A DNA stretch of 50,931 nt, taken from positions 24,468 through 75,398 of the forward strand of contig BMAT01005457.1 of assembly GCA_019649035.1 (NCBI GenBank), in the 5' to 3' direction. Below, piece after piece: positions 30,601-36,812 of this stretch. Source of the stretch: Elysia marginata (Eukaryota > Mollusca > Gastropoda > Plakobranchidae). Below the pieces are notes generated by a model. It was given only the letters and a program-made list of their open reading frames with translations, made no database searches and was not told the origin of the DNA. The position numbers and the translations under genes were made by a program. Positions within the stretch are counted from its first letter, which is position 1. The number at the start of each line of letters is the position of its first letter.

Positions 30601-33300
30601 AGTGGAATAGAATTTAACTGATGATAACAAAATAATGCAAAATCTTTTAAATTACTATTTCAAAACTGGGTTTGTAATTTTGATAACCCTTTTTTCGACA
30701 AATAAATCTAGAGTCTCTTAATCTTATTGTACTAAGATAAAATACTGAAACCTAGTATAGAATTCTCACAAACATTGGAATTTTAAGGTTTAAGGCAAAG
30801 CTACAAACCAACATGCTGAAGAGAAAAATCAGAAGATTTCATCCCATTAATCTCAATTTTCAACTTTTTAGATCCAGCTTGCTCAGCGCTCTCTAACCAA
30901 AAAAAATAGACATCTATTTTCCATTTAGAATTAAACAATGCTGCATCAGGGAATGGAAAAGTCCCTTTTTGATGTTTGTAAAACTCACAAACAACATCTG
31001 GTCTGTATCAGTTTCTAGCAAACTAAATAATGGGTTTAGTATTTTAAGCATAAAATTCCTATGTATGTTCTGAAAATTTGTTATCTAATTCATCAATTTC
31101 TTTCAACAGATTTCACTCAACCATTCAAGGAAAACTGACCTTTTCTCCCAAAAAAGTTCAACAACTTTATGTCCATAAACAGCAAGTTTTGCATATACCA
31201 TGCCCAAGTTAATCGGCTCATCAGATACATTGGGCCAGTATGGAGGAGAGAAAATTACAATTGCTCCGTAAAGTTTAAGAACGCGGATAAGCCATGACCA
31301 AAGGAGAGCACCTCGGACAATCCACTTTAGTGTTTGACCACAGAACGACAACTGGAAAAAGACCCAGTAGGAGGATAAACAGATCCACACCACCCCAGCA
31401 ATGTAGACTATAAGTTTGATGGTCAGGCACCAAGCTATGTGTCTACGCGGCCACATACTCTTGATTGACCCCTGGGGAAAAAGTTAAGGGGGTTTTTTTG
31501 TTTGGGGGGAAGGAGAATTGCTAGAAAAAATTCATACTTAAGTACGGTACAATGTATTCATAAATAATGAATAATACTGAATGATAGATCCCAATAATTC
31601 TGCACATTTTTAGAATATGCCTCATTTACTTCCATATATGTTAATTGTCTATAAGGTGGAAAATATTCAACCAAAAGCATTTCACTATGGATATTGATCA
31701 AAGCTGTATCAGACTTGCTAACAGAGAGATAAAATACTATACATGTAGTTGGTAGTATTTTCACACGCAGGGGTGCCAATGTTTATTTTATCTAGGAATT
31801 ACTCTTCAACTACTCTCTTACTGCGGTAGTAATGTTTGTTGGAATTAAATATAATGCCTCTTACTGCAAGGACCATTTACTTTTAAAAATCAGAATGGAT
31901 GTACCATGAAGTTTTGTTTTAGCTAGGGTGGCACCCCTGTGTGGAAATCCTTCGCTAAAGTATTATTTAATTGACTATCATTACACCATTAGAGTTAAAA
32001 GTATTGCTTCTGCTCTGCTAAAAAACATTTTCTGCGCTGATTATCCAAAAGAACAAAATTTACAAAGCTTATAAAAACTACTACATGATTTTACGCAACC
32101 TACACAGCTTAAGCTGGATCATGAATTAAACAGAAATCTCAGAGCTTGTAATTACAATATAAGTTCCGATTAATATTGCAAAGCTAAGACATGCTTTTTA
32201 AGAAATGAAGCAGAAGCTTTTGTTAAAAATTAATAAAAATTTGTAATAATCTATTACCCTCATACTGATACAAAGTATTGCAGATGTAATGGCGAAATCT
32301 GCAATGTCCAGAACCAGAGTACCGAAGTAGAAATTCTTTTTGTGGTTCTCCTCGTCACATCCCTCAATTTTATCTTGGTAGATAATAAAGCTTGTTGCAA
32401 GTGCCCCAATCCTGTAGAGAAAAGGATTTTCTTTTTAGAAAGTATCCCAGAAACGCTATGTCAGCATAGACCCTAATCTACAGGATTTAATTAAGGCTGG
32501 TTGTCATTTTCTCATAAATGAAAAGCCGGATGAATTTTTTCAATAGTGCTGCCACCCTAGCTACGCCTAAACTTCATGGAACAAATTGTAGCCTATCTGA
32601 TTTTTAGATATTAAAGGTCCTAGGCAATGAGAAATTAAGAGGCGTATTTTTTAAAATTTTAACAAACATTACTGACGAAATAAGGGTCATGAAGAGTAAT
32701 TTCTAATTTAAACAGTGGCACCCCAGTGTGGAATTTCTGCCTAAAAGCTTTGAACTTAGGCTTACATTGAAAAAGGCTTGATTAATCACATATCTATAGA
32801 CAAATGGCCTCAGTACTTCAGTACATTTTTTTACTTGAAAATTTTCACTCTCACAAATTTAGCTTTGGACTATTCACATAGCCAATCTTTGCTATATATG
32901 TGTCCATATTTCCACACTGGACAATCACCTAGGTATATCGAGTATAAAAAGAATGGTGACCAAGGAAGAATAATTTCCCACTCTGTAGTGCCACAATAGC
33001 TAGGCTTACATAGTATTATATTATACAATAATCTAATTTTTAGAAGTAAAGGGTCATGTGCAGTTTTAATCATGACAAACATTACTGATGAAATCAACAG
33101 TAATGAAGAACAATTGTTGCATATGAGATAAAGAGGCACTTTGATACGAAAATCGTGATGGCCATTACTGATTCATAAGGTTACCAAGCATTTATCTTTG
33201 CTCACCATGTAACCTGAAGCAGCAATTCTGCAATGCTGGAGAAGACAAAATCATCACTGGAGATGCCCCACTTCCTGCCGAGGAACTGTAGTGAGGGCAT
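15448..33300 (-). CDS. DAGLB: sn1-specific diacylglycerol lipase, beta type, complete (14 coding exons, 670 aa)
   Basis: Exons in order are 33300-33206, 32411-32258, 31471-31140, 30467-30380, 28961-28794, 25293-25184, 24342-24210, 23479-23396, 22591-22433, 19508-19378, 18075-17934, 17510-17370, 16202-16099 and 15619-15448. They total 2013 bases. The protein opens [20 protein letters not shown], like vertebrate DAGL-beta, and has four membrane segments at roughly residues 19-43, 59-80, 98-121 and 133-157. The cytosolic lipase domain contains [10 protein letters not shown], the nucleophile motif GHSLG (Ser452), the acid in LGSDMIA (Asp504) and the base in MLSDHLP (His647). The regulatory insert between Asp and His has YQILATG and a CC pair. 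DAGLs cleave the sn-1 chain of diacylglycerol at membranes to give 2-monoacylglycerol, including 2-arachidonoylglycerol. The long alpha-type C-terminal tail is absent, so it is beta-like. A TAA in frame lies 42-44 bases before the ATG on the minus strand, and the ATG context matches the family N-terminus. One intron has a GC donor. Confidence 0.96.
16099..16202 (-). CDS. DAGLB: DAGL gene 1, exon 13
   Basis: The acceptor GTGATGCAG precedes 16202 and the donor GTGGGC follows 16099. It encodes [20 protein letters not shown] and [14 protein letters not shown], corresponding to PLYPPGRIIHL of vertebrate DAGL-beta. Two bases of an arginine codon are left over. Confidence 0.93.
17370..17510 (-). CDS. 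DAGLB: DAGL gene 1, exon 12 (regulatory insert)
   Basis: The acceptor TTTGTCCTAG precedes 17510 and the donor GTAAAG follows 17370. It encodes [16 protein letters not shown] and then [19 protein letters not shown]. It aligns with the matching exon of gene 2 (YQILATGCLRILCC), which confirms it. This is the insert between the catalytic Asp and His, known in the family as a flexible regulatory loop. Confidence 0.93.
17934..18075 (-). CDS. DAGLB: DAGL gene 1, exon 11 with catalytic aspartate
   Basis: The acceptor CCCTCCAG precedes 18075 and the donor GTTTGT follows 17934. It encodes [20 protein letters not shown] and [19 protein letters not shown]. The acid of the triad is the D of GSDMIAR (residue 504). 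Most DAGLs, including the second gene here, have proline three residues after this Asp; this copy has alanine. The length (142) equals that of the matching exon of gene 2. Confidence 0.94.
18495..18690. repeat. degenerate GAT/ATG-rich microsatellite
   Basis: This intron stretch is dominated by GATGAT and AATGATG-type triplets, with the purest run at about 18596-18619. It lies between exons 10 and 11 of DAGL gene 1. Confidence 0.7.
19378..19508 (-). CDS. DAGLB: DAGL gene 1, exon 10 with catalytic serine (GHSLG)
   Basis: The acceptor TTTTTACAG precedes 19508 and the donor GTAATG follows 19378. It encodes [20 protein letters not shown] and [11 protein letters not shown]. The nucleophile elbow GHSLG is intact; the serine is residue 452 of the joined protein. 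Confidence 0.96.
20017..20851. mobile_element. non-autonomous TIR element flanked by TA, CpG-rich interior
   Basis: The ends are inverted repeats: the left reads GGCCTGTAGTCACAACAC and the right, reverse complemented, GGCCCTGCAGTCACAACAC. They extend to about 26 bases with few mismatches. TA flanks both sides (20017-20018 and 20850-20851), as expected for a Tc1/mariner-like target. The body is about 831 bases, visibly richer in CG dinucleotides than the surrounding intron, with no credible transposase. It lies in the intron between exons 9 and 10 of DAGL gene 1. Confidence 0.78.
21275..21640 (+). repeat. dispersed pyrimidine-rich intronic repeat, copy 1
   Basis: It begins with a stretch like TTTCTTTTTGTCCTCATATG followed by TTTATCTATAT, CAGGCTTATC, a CT-rich middle and an end like GAGTTTCTAATGCAAGATTA. 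The same order of blocks appears near 26035 and 26905. The type of element is unknown. Confidence 0.6.
21720..21965. repeat. TC/TG simple-sequence tract
   Basis: This is a run of TCTC, TGTG and TCTG dinucleotide-type repeats in a DAGL gene 1 intron. Long open frames across it on both strands are artefacts of low complexity. Confidence 0.9.
22090..22450. repeat. degenerate minisatellite that overlaps the end of DAGL exon 9
   Basis: Units of about 35-45 bases share the core TTATTTAGCCTATTGAAG followed by a T-rich spacer. About eight copies run from 22090 to 22450. The last copy contains the end of exon 9 and its splice donor. Outlying relatives occur near 20856-20905 and 21145-21195. Confidence 0.8.
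22433..22591 (-). CDS. DAGLB: DAGL gene 1, exon 9, last codons inside a minisatellite unit
   Basis: The acceptor AG precedes 22591 and the donor GTAATG follows 22433. It encodes [39 protein letters not shown] and [12 protein letters not shown]. The last eight or so codons and the donor lie in a copy of the repeat that fills the intron immediately downstream. Frame and length (159) fit both neighbours. Confidence 0.88.
23396..23479 (-). CDS. DAGLB: DAGL gene 1, exon 8 with GC splice donor
   Basis: The acceptor ACTTTTCAG precedes 23479. It encodes [20 protein letters not shown] and VRGNWSSE, matching the family stretch VVVAVRGTMSLQ. No GT donor fits. The exon ends at GAG followed by GCAAGT, the usual GC-donor consensus, and this gives an ungapped alignment across the junction with DGFAD of exon 9. 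Confidence 0.9.
23830..23991. mobile_element. 158-base TIR element with TA target site
   Basis: The left end is CAGTGGAACCTCT and the right end, reverse complemented, CAGTGGAACTCCT. TA flanks both sides (23830-23831 and 23990-23991). The interior has AATAAAGACC-type sequence repeated in inverted fashion. It looks like a Tc1/mariner-type non-autonomous element in the intron between exons 7 and 8 of DAGL gene 1. Confidence 0.8.
24210..24342 (-). CDS. DAGLB: DAGL gene 1, exon 7
   Basis: The acceptor CTGTTCTAG precedes 24342 and the donor GTAAGC follows 24210. It encodes [20 protein letters not shown] and then [15 protein letters not shown], the variable loop before the central beta-sheet. Both phases agree with the neighbouring exons. 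Confidence 0.9.
25184..25293 (-). CDS. DAGLB: DAGL gene 1, exon 6 ([16 protein letters not shown])
   Basis: The acceptor CTGCCTCCAG precedes 25293 and the donor GTTTGT follows 25184. It encodes [20 protein letters not shown] and [14 protein letters not shown], matching the start of the lipase domain (HYMQFAAAAYG, then NPLTGLCRI in the vertebrate protein). Cysteine-rich, as in the family. Confidence 0.94.
25384..25815. repeat. TTA/TCA trinucleotide microsatellite
   Basis: About 430 bases are dominated by ATT, ATC and TTA triplets, with tandem TTATCATCATTATC blocks at about 25570-25640. It lies in the intron between exons 5 and 6 of DAGL gene 1. The long poly-Ile and poly-Asp frames across it are not genes. 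Confidence 0.95.
25845..26004. mobile_element. diverged relative of the CAGTGGAACC TIR element
   Basis: The left end is CAGTATAGAAGAATCCCTGAA with AATAAAGACC inside. The right end, reverse complemented, is CAGTGAAACCCCACAATCGA. Size and internal sequence match the element at 23830-23991. Ends are more diverged and only the right TA is clear. Confidence 0.6.
26035..26650 (+). repeat. dispersed pyrimidine-rich intronic repeat, copy 2 (interrupted)
   Basis: It shares block order with the copy at 21275: TTTCTTTTTGTCCTAATACG, TTTATCTACAT, CAGGCATATC, a CT-rich middle, then AATTTCTACAGCAATAGTTA near 26560. Unrelated sequence at about 26330-26540 separates the middle from the end block. Confidence 0.5.
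26905..27215 (+). repeat. dispersed pyrimidine-rich intronic repeat, copy 3
   Basis: It has a start block (CTTTCTTATTCTCCATCTG), CAGGCTTATC, a CT-rich middle, and the end block GAGTTTCTATAGCAAGATTA. All three copies lie in introns of DAGL gene 1 on the same strand. Confidence 0.55.
28794..28961 (-). CDS. DAGLB: DAGL gene 1, exon 5 ([16 protein letters not shown])
   Basis: The acceptor CGTGTGCAG precedes 28961 and the donor GTAAAC follows 28794. It encodes [20 protein letters not shown], matching the family motif DTDLVPSDIAAGLALL. A Ser/Thr/Asn-rich variable stretch ending PSEWMT follows. Confidence 0.93.
30043..30148. mobile_element. 106-base near-palindrome, probable foldback MITE
   Basis: The two arms of about 45 bases match as inverted repeats. 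The left begins GGGAATGAGATTAGAGC, and the right, reverse complemented, begins GGGAATGAGAATAGAGC. Both run through ATCGTTC to GCAAACG, with a short loop between. The transcript could fold into a long hairpin. It lies between exons 4 and 5 of DAGL gene 1. Confidence 0.75.
30380..30467 (-). CDS. DAGLB: DAGL gene 1, exon 4
   Basis: The acceptor TTTTTTGAG precedes 30467 and the donor GTAAGC follows 30380. It encodes [20 protein letters not shown] then VGSIAADYF, equivalent to the vertebrate stretch ending ELFSTFFSD. Several AG dinucleotides crowd this acceptor; the one chosen is the only one that keeps frame with exon 3. Confidence 0.85.
30596..30740 (+). repeat. direct repeat copy A (second copy at 34606)
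   Basis: About 140 bases starting GCTTAAGTGGAATAGAATTT match the stretch at 34606-34742 with few differences. It is located in the intron between exons 3 and 4 of DAGL gene 1. Confidence 0.85.
31140..31471 (-). CDS. DAGLB: DAGL gene 1, exon 3 (membrane segments 3-4)
   Basis: The acceptor TTCCCCAG precedes 31471 and the donor GTCAGT follows 31140. It encodes [12 protein letters not shown] and two hydrophobic segments (ending SSYWVFF and AIVIFSP), then [19 protein letters not shown]. Two bases of an arginine codon remain. At 332 bases it is the longest exon. Confidence 0.94.
31757..31952. mobile_element. GGGGTGCCA-end MITE, copy 1
   Basis: Inverted ends are TTTCACACGCAGGGGTGCCA on the left and, reverse complemented, ATTTCCACACAGGGGTGCCA on the right. 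It is about 195 bases long and lies in the intron between exons 2 and 3 of DAGL gene 1. The interior shares inverted TAGTAATGTTTGTT-type sequence with the other copies. Confidence 0.75.
32258..32411 (-). CDS. DAGLB: DAGL gene 1, exon 2 (membrane segments 1-2)
   Basis: The acceptor CTCTACAG precedes 32411 and the donor GTAATA follows 32258. It encodes [18 protein letters not shown], a short loop, and [20 protein letters not shown] ending ISMR. The next exon continues GSI, giving the family motif SMRG(T/S)I after the second membrane segment. Confidence 0.93.
32536..32741. mobile_element. GGGGTGCCA-end MITE, copy 2
   Basis: The left end contains GTGCTGCCACCCTAGCTA. The right end, reverse complemented, is AAATTCCACACTGGGGTGCCA. 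The interior holds AACAAACATTACTGACGAAAT as in copies 3 and 4. It lies in the intron between exons 1 and 2 of DAGL gene 1. Confidence 0.72.
32972..33155. mobile_element. GGGGTGCCA-end MITE, copy 3 (diverged)
   Basis: The left end ATTTCCCACTCTGTAGTGCC and the interior GACAAACATTACTGATGAAA match copies 2 and 4. The right end is worn. It lies about 50 bases before exon 1's donor side, in the intron between exons 1 and 2. Confidence 0.6.
33206..33300 (-). CDS. DAGLB: DAGL gene 1, exon 1 (start codon)
   Basis: ATG is at 33300-33298 and the donor GTGAGC follows 33206. It encodes [20 protein letters not shown] and [16 protein letters not shown] sequence entering the first membrane segment. Two bases of a tryptophan codon are left over. 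An AG just upstream (33325-33324) suggests 23 bases of 5' UTR in this exon and at least one upstream non-coding exon, which I could not locate. Confidence 0.93.
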
Positions 33301-33738
33301 GGTGTGAGTCTGTGGCTGCGAATCTGTGAATTAAGTAAAAACGAGCCAGGCCAAGTTAGACTAGAGCCAATAAAAGCGAAAAATAACACTACGGTCTATA
33401 CCATGGAGACATGATAGAAAAGTTCGCCTAGAAATTCAAACTGTTACAATTGTTAAGAAGTACTTGCGTGCCACACGCATTATAATGCAGATAATTCTGT
33501 GCAGAAAGCCTCTAATGCACTGGTTGCCCTCCATTTCATCCCAGGAGTATTTTTTTTTTGAGTAAGCTACCGATGGTGCAAATCGTGTATAAAAATATCC
33601 GAGATCAACGCTTCAATTCAGACCTTTTTACAATCCGTTCATATGATACCTCAATCTATAGATTACTTCCTTTTGGAGTGAAAGAGGTAAAAACCTTGTA
33701 AATCAGTGTTTAAACAATTCAAAGTTGTCACAGAAGAA

Positions 33739-33930
33739 GGATTTCCACATAGTGGTGCCACCCTACCTAAGCCTAAACTTTATGGAAAACATTGGATCTG
33801 ATTTTTACAACTTAAGGGCGCTGTGCATTGAGATATGCATTATGTTTTTATAACAAACATTACTTACGAAATAAAGGGTAATAAAGAGTAATTTCTTATT
33901 CAAATCAGTGGAAACCAGGTGCGAAAATCC
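33739..33930. mobile_element. GGGGTGCCA-end MITE, copy 4
   Basis: The left end is GGATTTCCACATAGTGGTGC and the right end, reverse complemented, GGATTTTCGCACCTGGTTTC. The interior AACAAACATTACTTACGAAA matches copy 2. It lies upstream of the first coding exon of DAGL gene 1, possibly in a 5' UTR intron. Confidence 0.7.
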
Positions 33931-34605
33931 AGCCATTACATATAACCTTCAACATCAATTAGTTCCAAGTCCTATTCTAGTGTAGGGTCTCTTGTGGAAA
34001 TCTTAGGTCGCTAAGATTATCATTCATACTTTCAAAGTTTAATACATAGGCCAACTGCAATGATGTTTAACTAGATGGTCTTGTCAAAGAGCTGGTAATC
34101 GATTATGCTCAGGGGCATAAATATATTTATGGGACTGCTTGGGTGCTGAAATCCCAAAAATCCAAATTTAAATCTTTTCGCCAAACACAAATACCTCTAA
34201 GTGTCTTAGTTAATTTTTAACTACCTCAGAGACAGATCCAGATCTTGGGCGTGGAGAAAAAAAATCAGAGCGGCCTTTTCAAGGTTCCCTGCTTGTGAGT
34301 CTTCAGAAAGTGGTCTGCGCACTCGGCGATCTCTATAAGACTGAAGAACTTGGATTTGCTAGCCTAATAATTCGAAGCCTACCCGTGTGCTCTTTATGTG
34401 CTGATAATGTAGTTTTGCTTTCTTTTTAGCCCATAAATACATACGTACAACTGTTACTACTCACTAGAAAACCTAAGGTATGAACTAAGGTCAGTTTATT
34501 AAGTGGTCGAACAACCGAAGATGTAAACGAATATTCATACACGTTATGTTTTCTTTTTTGTATGACATGAGTTAAAAGCAATCTGTCGCAAGCAGACCGG
34601 CATAG

Positions 34606-34742
34606 GCTTAAGTGGAATAGAATTTAACTGATGATAACGAAATAATGCAAAAACTTTTAAATTACTTTTTCAAAACTGGGTTTGTAATATTGATAACCCT
34701 TTTTTCCACAAGTAAAACTACAGTCTCTTATGGTACTAAGAT
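34606..34742 (+). repeat. direct repeat copy B
   Basis: This is the second copy of the sequence at 30596-30740, same strand, 4 kb away. It differs by a handful of substitutions and a small deletion near the end (loss of ATCTTAT-type sequence). Confidence 0.85.
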
Positions 34743-36247
34743 ACAAACATTGGAAACACATCTATGGGGGCGAGATGGTGTGTTCAGGTTGGGTTGTTGG
34801 ACTTGCATTGGGACGCCTAGAATGAGTTGTGGGACACTAATGTGTGTAATTTGTTGGTTATCCTTGGCTCAAACTGAGTCCGTGGAAGTGTTCAGATTCA
34901 AGTATTAAGCGGCCCGTGTACGATCAAACTTCTTTGTTGAATATTTTTAAACAAAAAAAGACAATTCGACATGTGCTGTAAGTTTTTATTTGTTTTGTTT
35001 TTGCATGCAAACATCAGTTTGTGTCAAGAGTTGGTAATGGACGGACGAACAGATTTGGCTCTAGCATTAGCATACAGGTGGGAAAAAAACCAAACAAATT
35101 GTTTGTTTTTGAAGCGCCAAGATTTTAGACATTGTAAATCATTAGATGAGCTAAACTAAATAACTTCTAAGACTTTTTGCGAATGAAAGGCAGTTCGTTT
35201 GATGAGCTTTTATAAGTAACTACAATACAATTAGGCCTATGCTCAGTGCCATCTCCTACTGACAGACATTCAATAACGCTTCGAATTTTGGCAAGGCAGA
35301 ATAATTATAATTGGAAAACCTTAAGTTTAAGAGCGTCATTTTTTTCCTGAAGCCATTGGTTATATTGCAATGAAGACGTGCAATTTTTCGACCATGTATG
35401 AATATAATAGCGTAAAAAACTACAACGAATACTCGAATCTATCATCTGCACGAGCCCCAGCCTTTCGAGAATTGTCTTACTTCTTGAAAAACATTTGAAA
35501 ATTCGTCCGCGTTGAGTTAATTTTCTTTTTCATTTCTCCTTTTATAGCATCCTTGCACGACTCCCCGAATTTCAGCAGAAGAACGTCATAGGCATGGTTT
35601 TTTTTTATAATCTCAGTCACAAAACTATGTTATTTACTTTTTACTACAGCCCTACTTGATCAGAACAACTCTGGCACACTGCACTCAACTCTTGAGTAAA
35701 TTTTTGGTCCAGCCTTTGATGAAGCCATGGTGATGCAAAACGTCGAGATTTTCTACCGCGCAACAAATGAGAAAAAAAGTAATGCTGTGCGGGAAAAAGC
35801 TTAAACAGTTAAATGGTTGACAAAAAAAAAAAAACCAAACCCACAAATAAAGATAAATCCGTCAAATGTTTGAATTCAGATTTTACCCTCTACAGCGCCC
35901 GTACATGATTTAAAAAAAAGTCGGTGGAAAAGGTTTGTATCAATCATATTTGATCGAACCATCAAACAAGTGTGAGCGTGTATAGGTTACTCAAGAATTG
36001 TGCTACTCTGCAACGCAAGCCGAATTGGTTTTAACTCAGACACTGAGTGGCTTTCGTTGACATGGACAAGAGATAGAGATAGAGAGGGGGGGGGGAGAGA
36101 TGGAAAGCTCCGTTGAATATTAAATGAGGAAGTATGGAAGATTAGGCTACAACTCACCTCCACCCGGAAAAAGCCTCAACGAACAAAGTGCTCTATCTAT
36201 TTTTTTTCTGTTTTTTTTTTAAAGAGTGGTAAGGACAAATTGACAAT

Positions 36248-36402
36248 CATATCGCATTATGTACAAGTCCTGTTGAGATTCAGGGGTCATTGTGATTATG
36301 TGCTCACACTATGTTTTTTTGGTTTGTAATTCGACGGCCTTGCCTACGACCGAGACGTTCTCAGTACCAGGCCATCCAGCCCAAATGTAAACAAATTTGT
36401 AG
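36248..36402 (+). repeat. 155-base direct repeat, left copy beside the gap
   Basis: It begins CATATCGCATTATGTACAAG and ends just before the N gap. The same sequence restarts right after the gap at 36658 with only about four differences over 155 bases. Confidence 0.95.
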
Positions 36403-36409
36403 TATTGTA

Positions 36410-36657
36410 NNNNNNNNNNNNNNNNNNNNNNNNNNNNNNNNNNNNNNNNNNNNNNNNNNNNNNNNNNNNNNNNNNNNNNNNNNNNNNNNNNNNNNNNNNN
36501 NNNNNNNNNNNNNNNNNNNNNNNNNNNNNNNNNNNNNNNNNNNNNNNNNNNNNNNNNNNNNNNNNNNNNNNNNNNNNNNNNNNNNNNNNNNNNNNNNNNN
36601 NNNNNNNNNNNNNNNNNNNNNNNNNNNNNNNNNNNNNNNNNNNNNNNNNNNNNNNNN
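36410..36657. other. assembly gap of 248 N
   Basis: Undetermined bases. Open frames reported across it have no meaning. Confidence 1.
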
Positions 36658-36812
36658 CATATCGCATTCTGTACAAGTCCTGTTGAGATTCAGGGGTCAT
36701 TGTGATTATGTGCTCACACTATGTTTTTTTGGTTTGTAATTCGACGGCCTTGCCTACGACCGAGACGTTCTCAGTACCAGGCCATCCAGCCTAATTGTAA
36801 ACAAATTTGTAC
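36658..36812 (+). repeat. 155-base direct repeat, right copy beside the gap
   Basis: Nearly identical to 36248-36402, at a spacing of 410 bases. It is either a tandem unit spanning the gap or a false duplication of one locus made by the assembler. Confidence 0.95.

Larger units (their letters stand above)
33324..36247. other. region upstream of DAGL gene 1, no coding exon seen
   Basis: This should contain the DAGL gene 1 promoter and non-coding first exon, given the acceptor-like AG at 33325-33324. I could not place either. It includes MITE copy 4, direct repeat copy B, and a GA-rich microsatellite at about 36070-36100. Short open frames here resemble nothing I recognise. Confidence 0.5.

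Noticed and set aside
34645-35159. Two open frames (87 and 62 codons) upstream of DAGL gene 1
   Set aside because: The first starts inside a direct repeat; neither resembles a known protein or shows convincing splice context.
36311-36739. Open frames spanning the N gap
   Set aside because: Most of each frame is undetermined sequence, and the ends are the flanking direct repeats.
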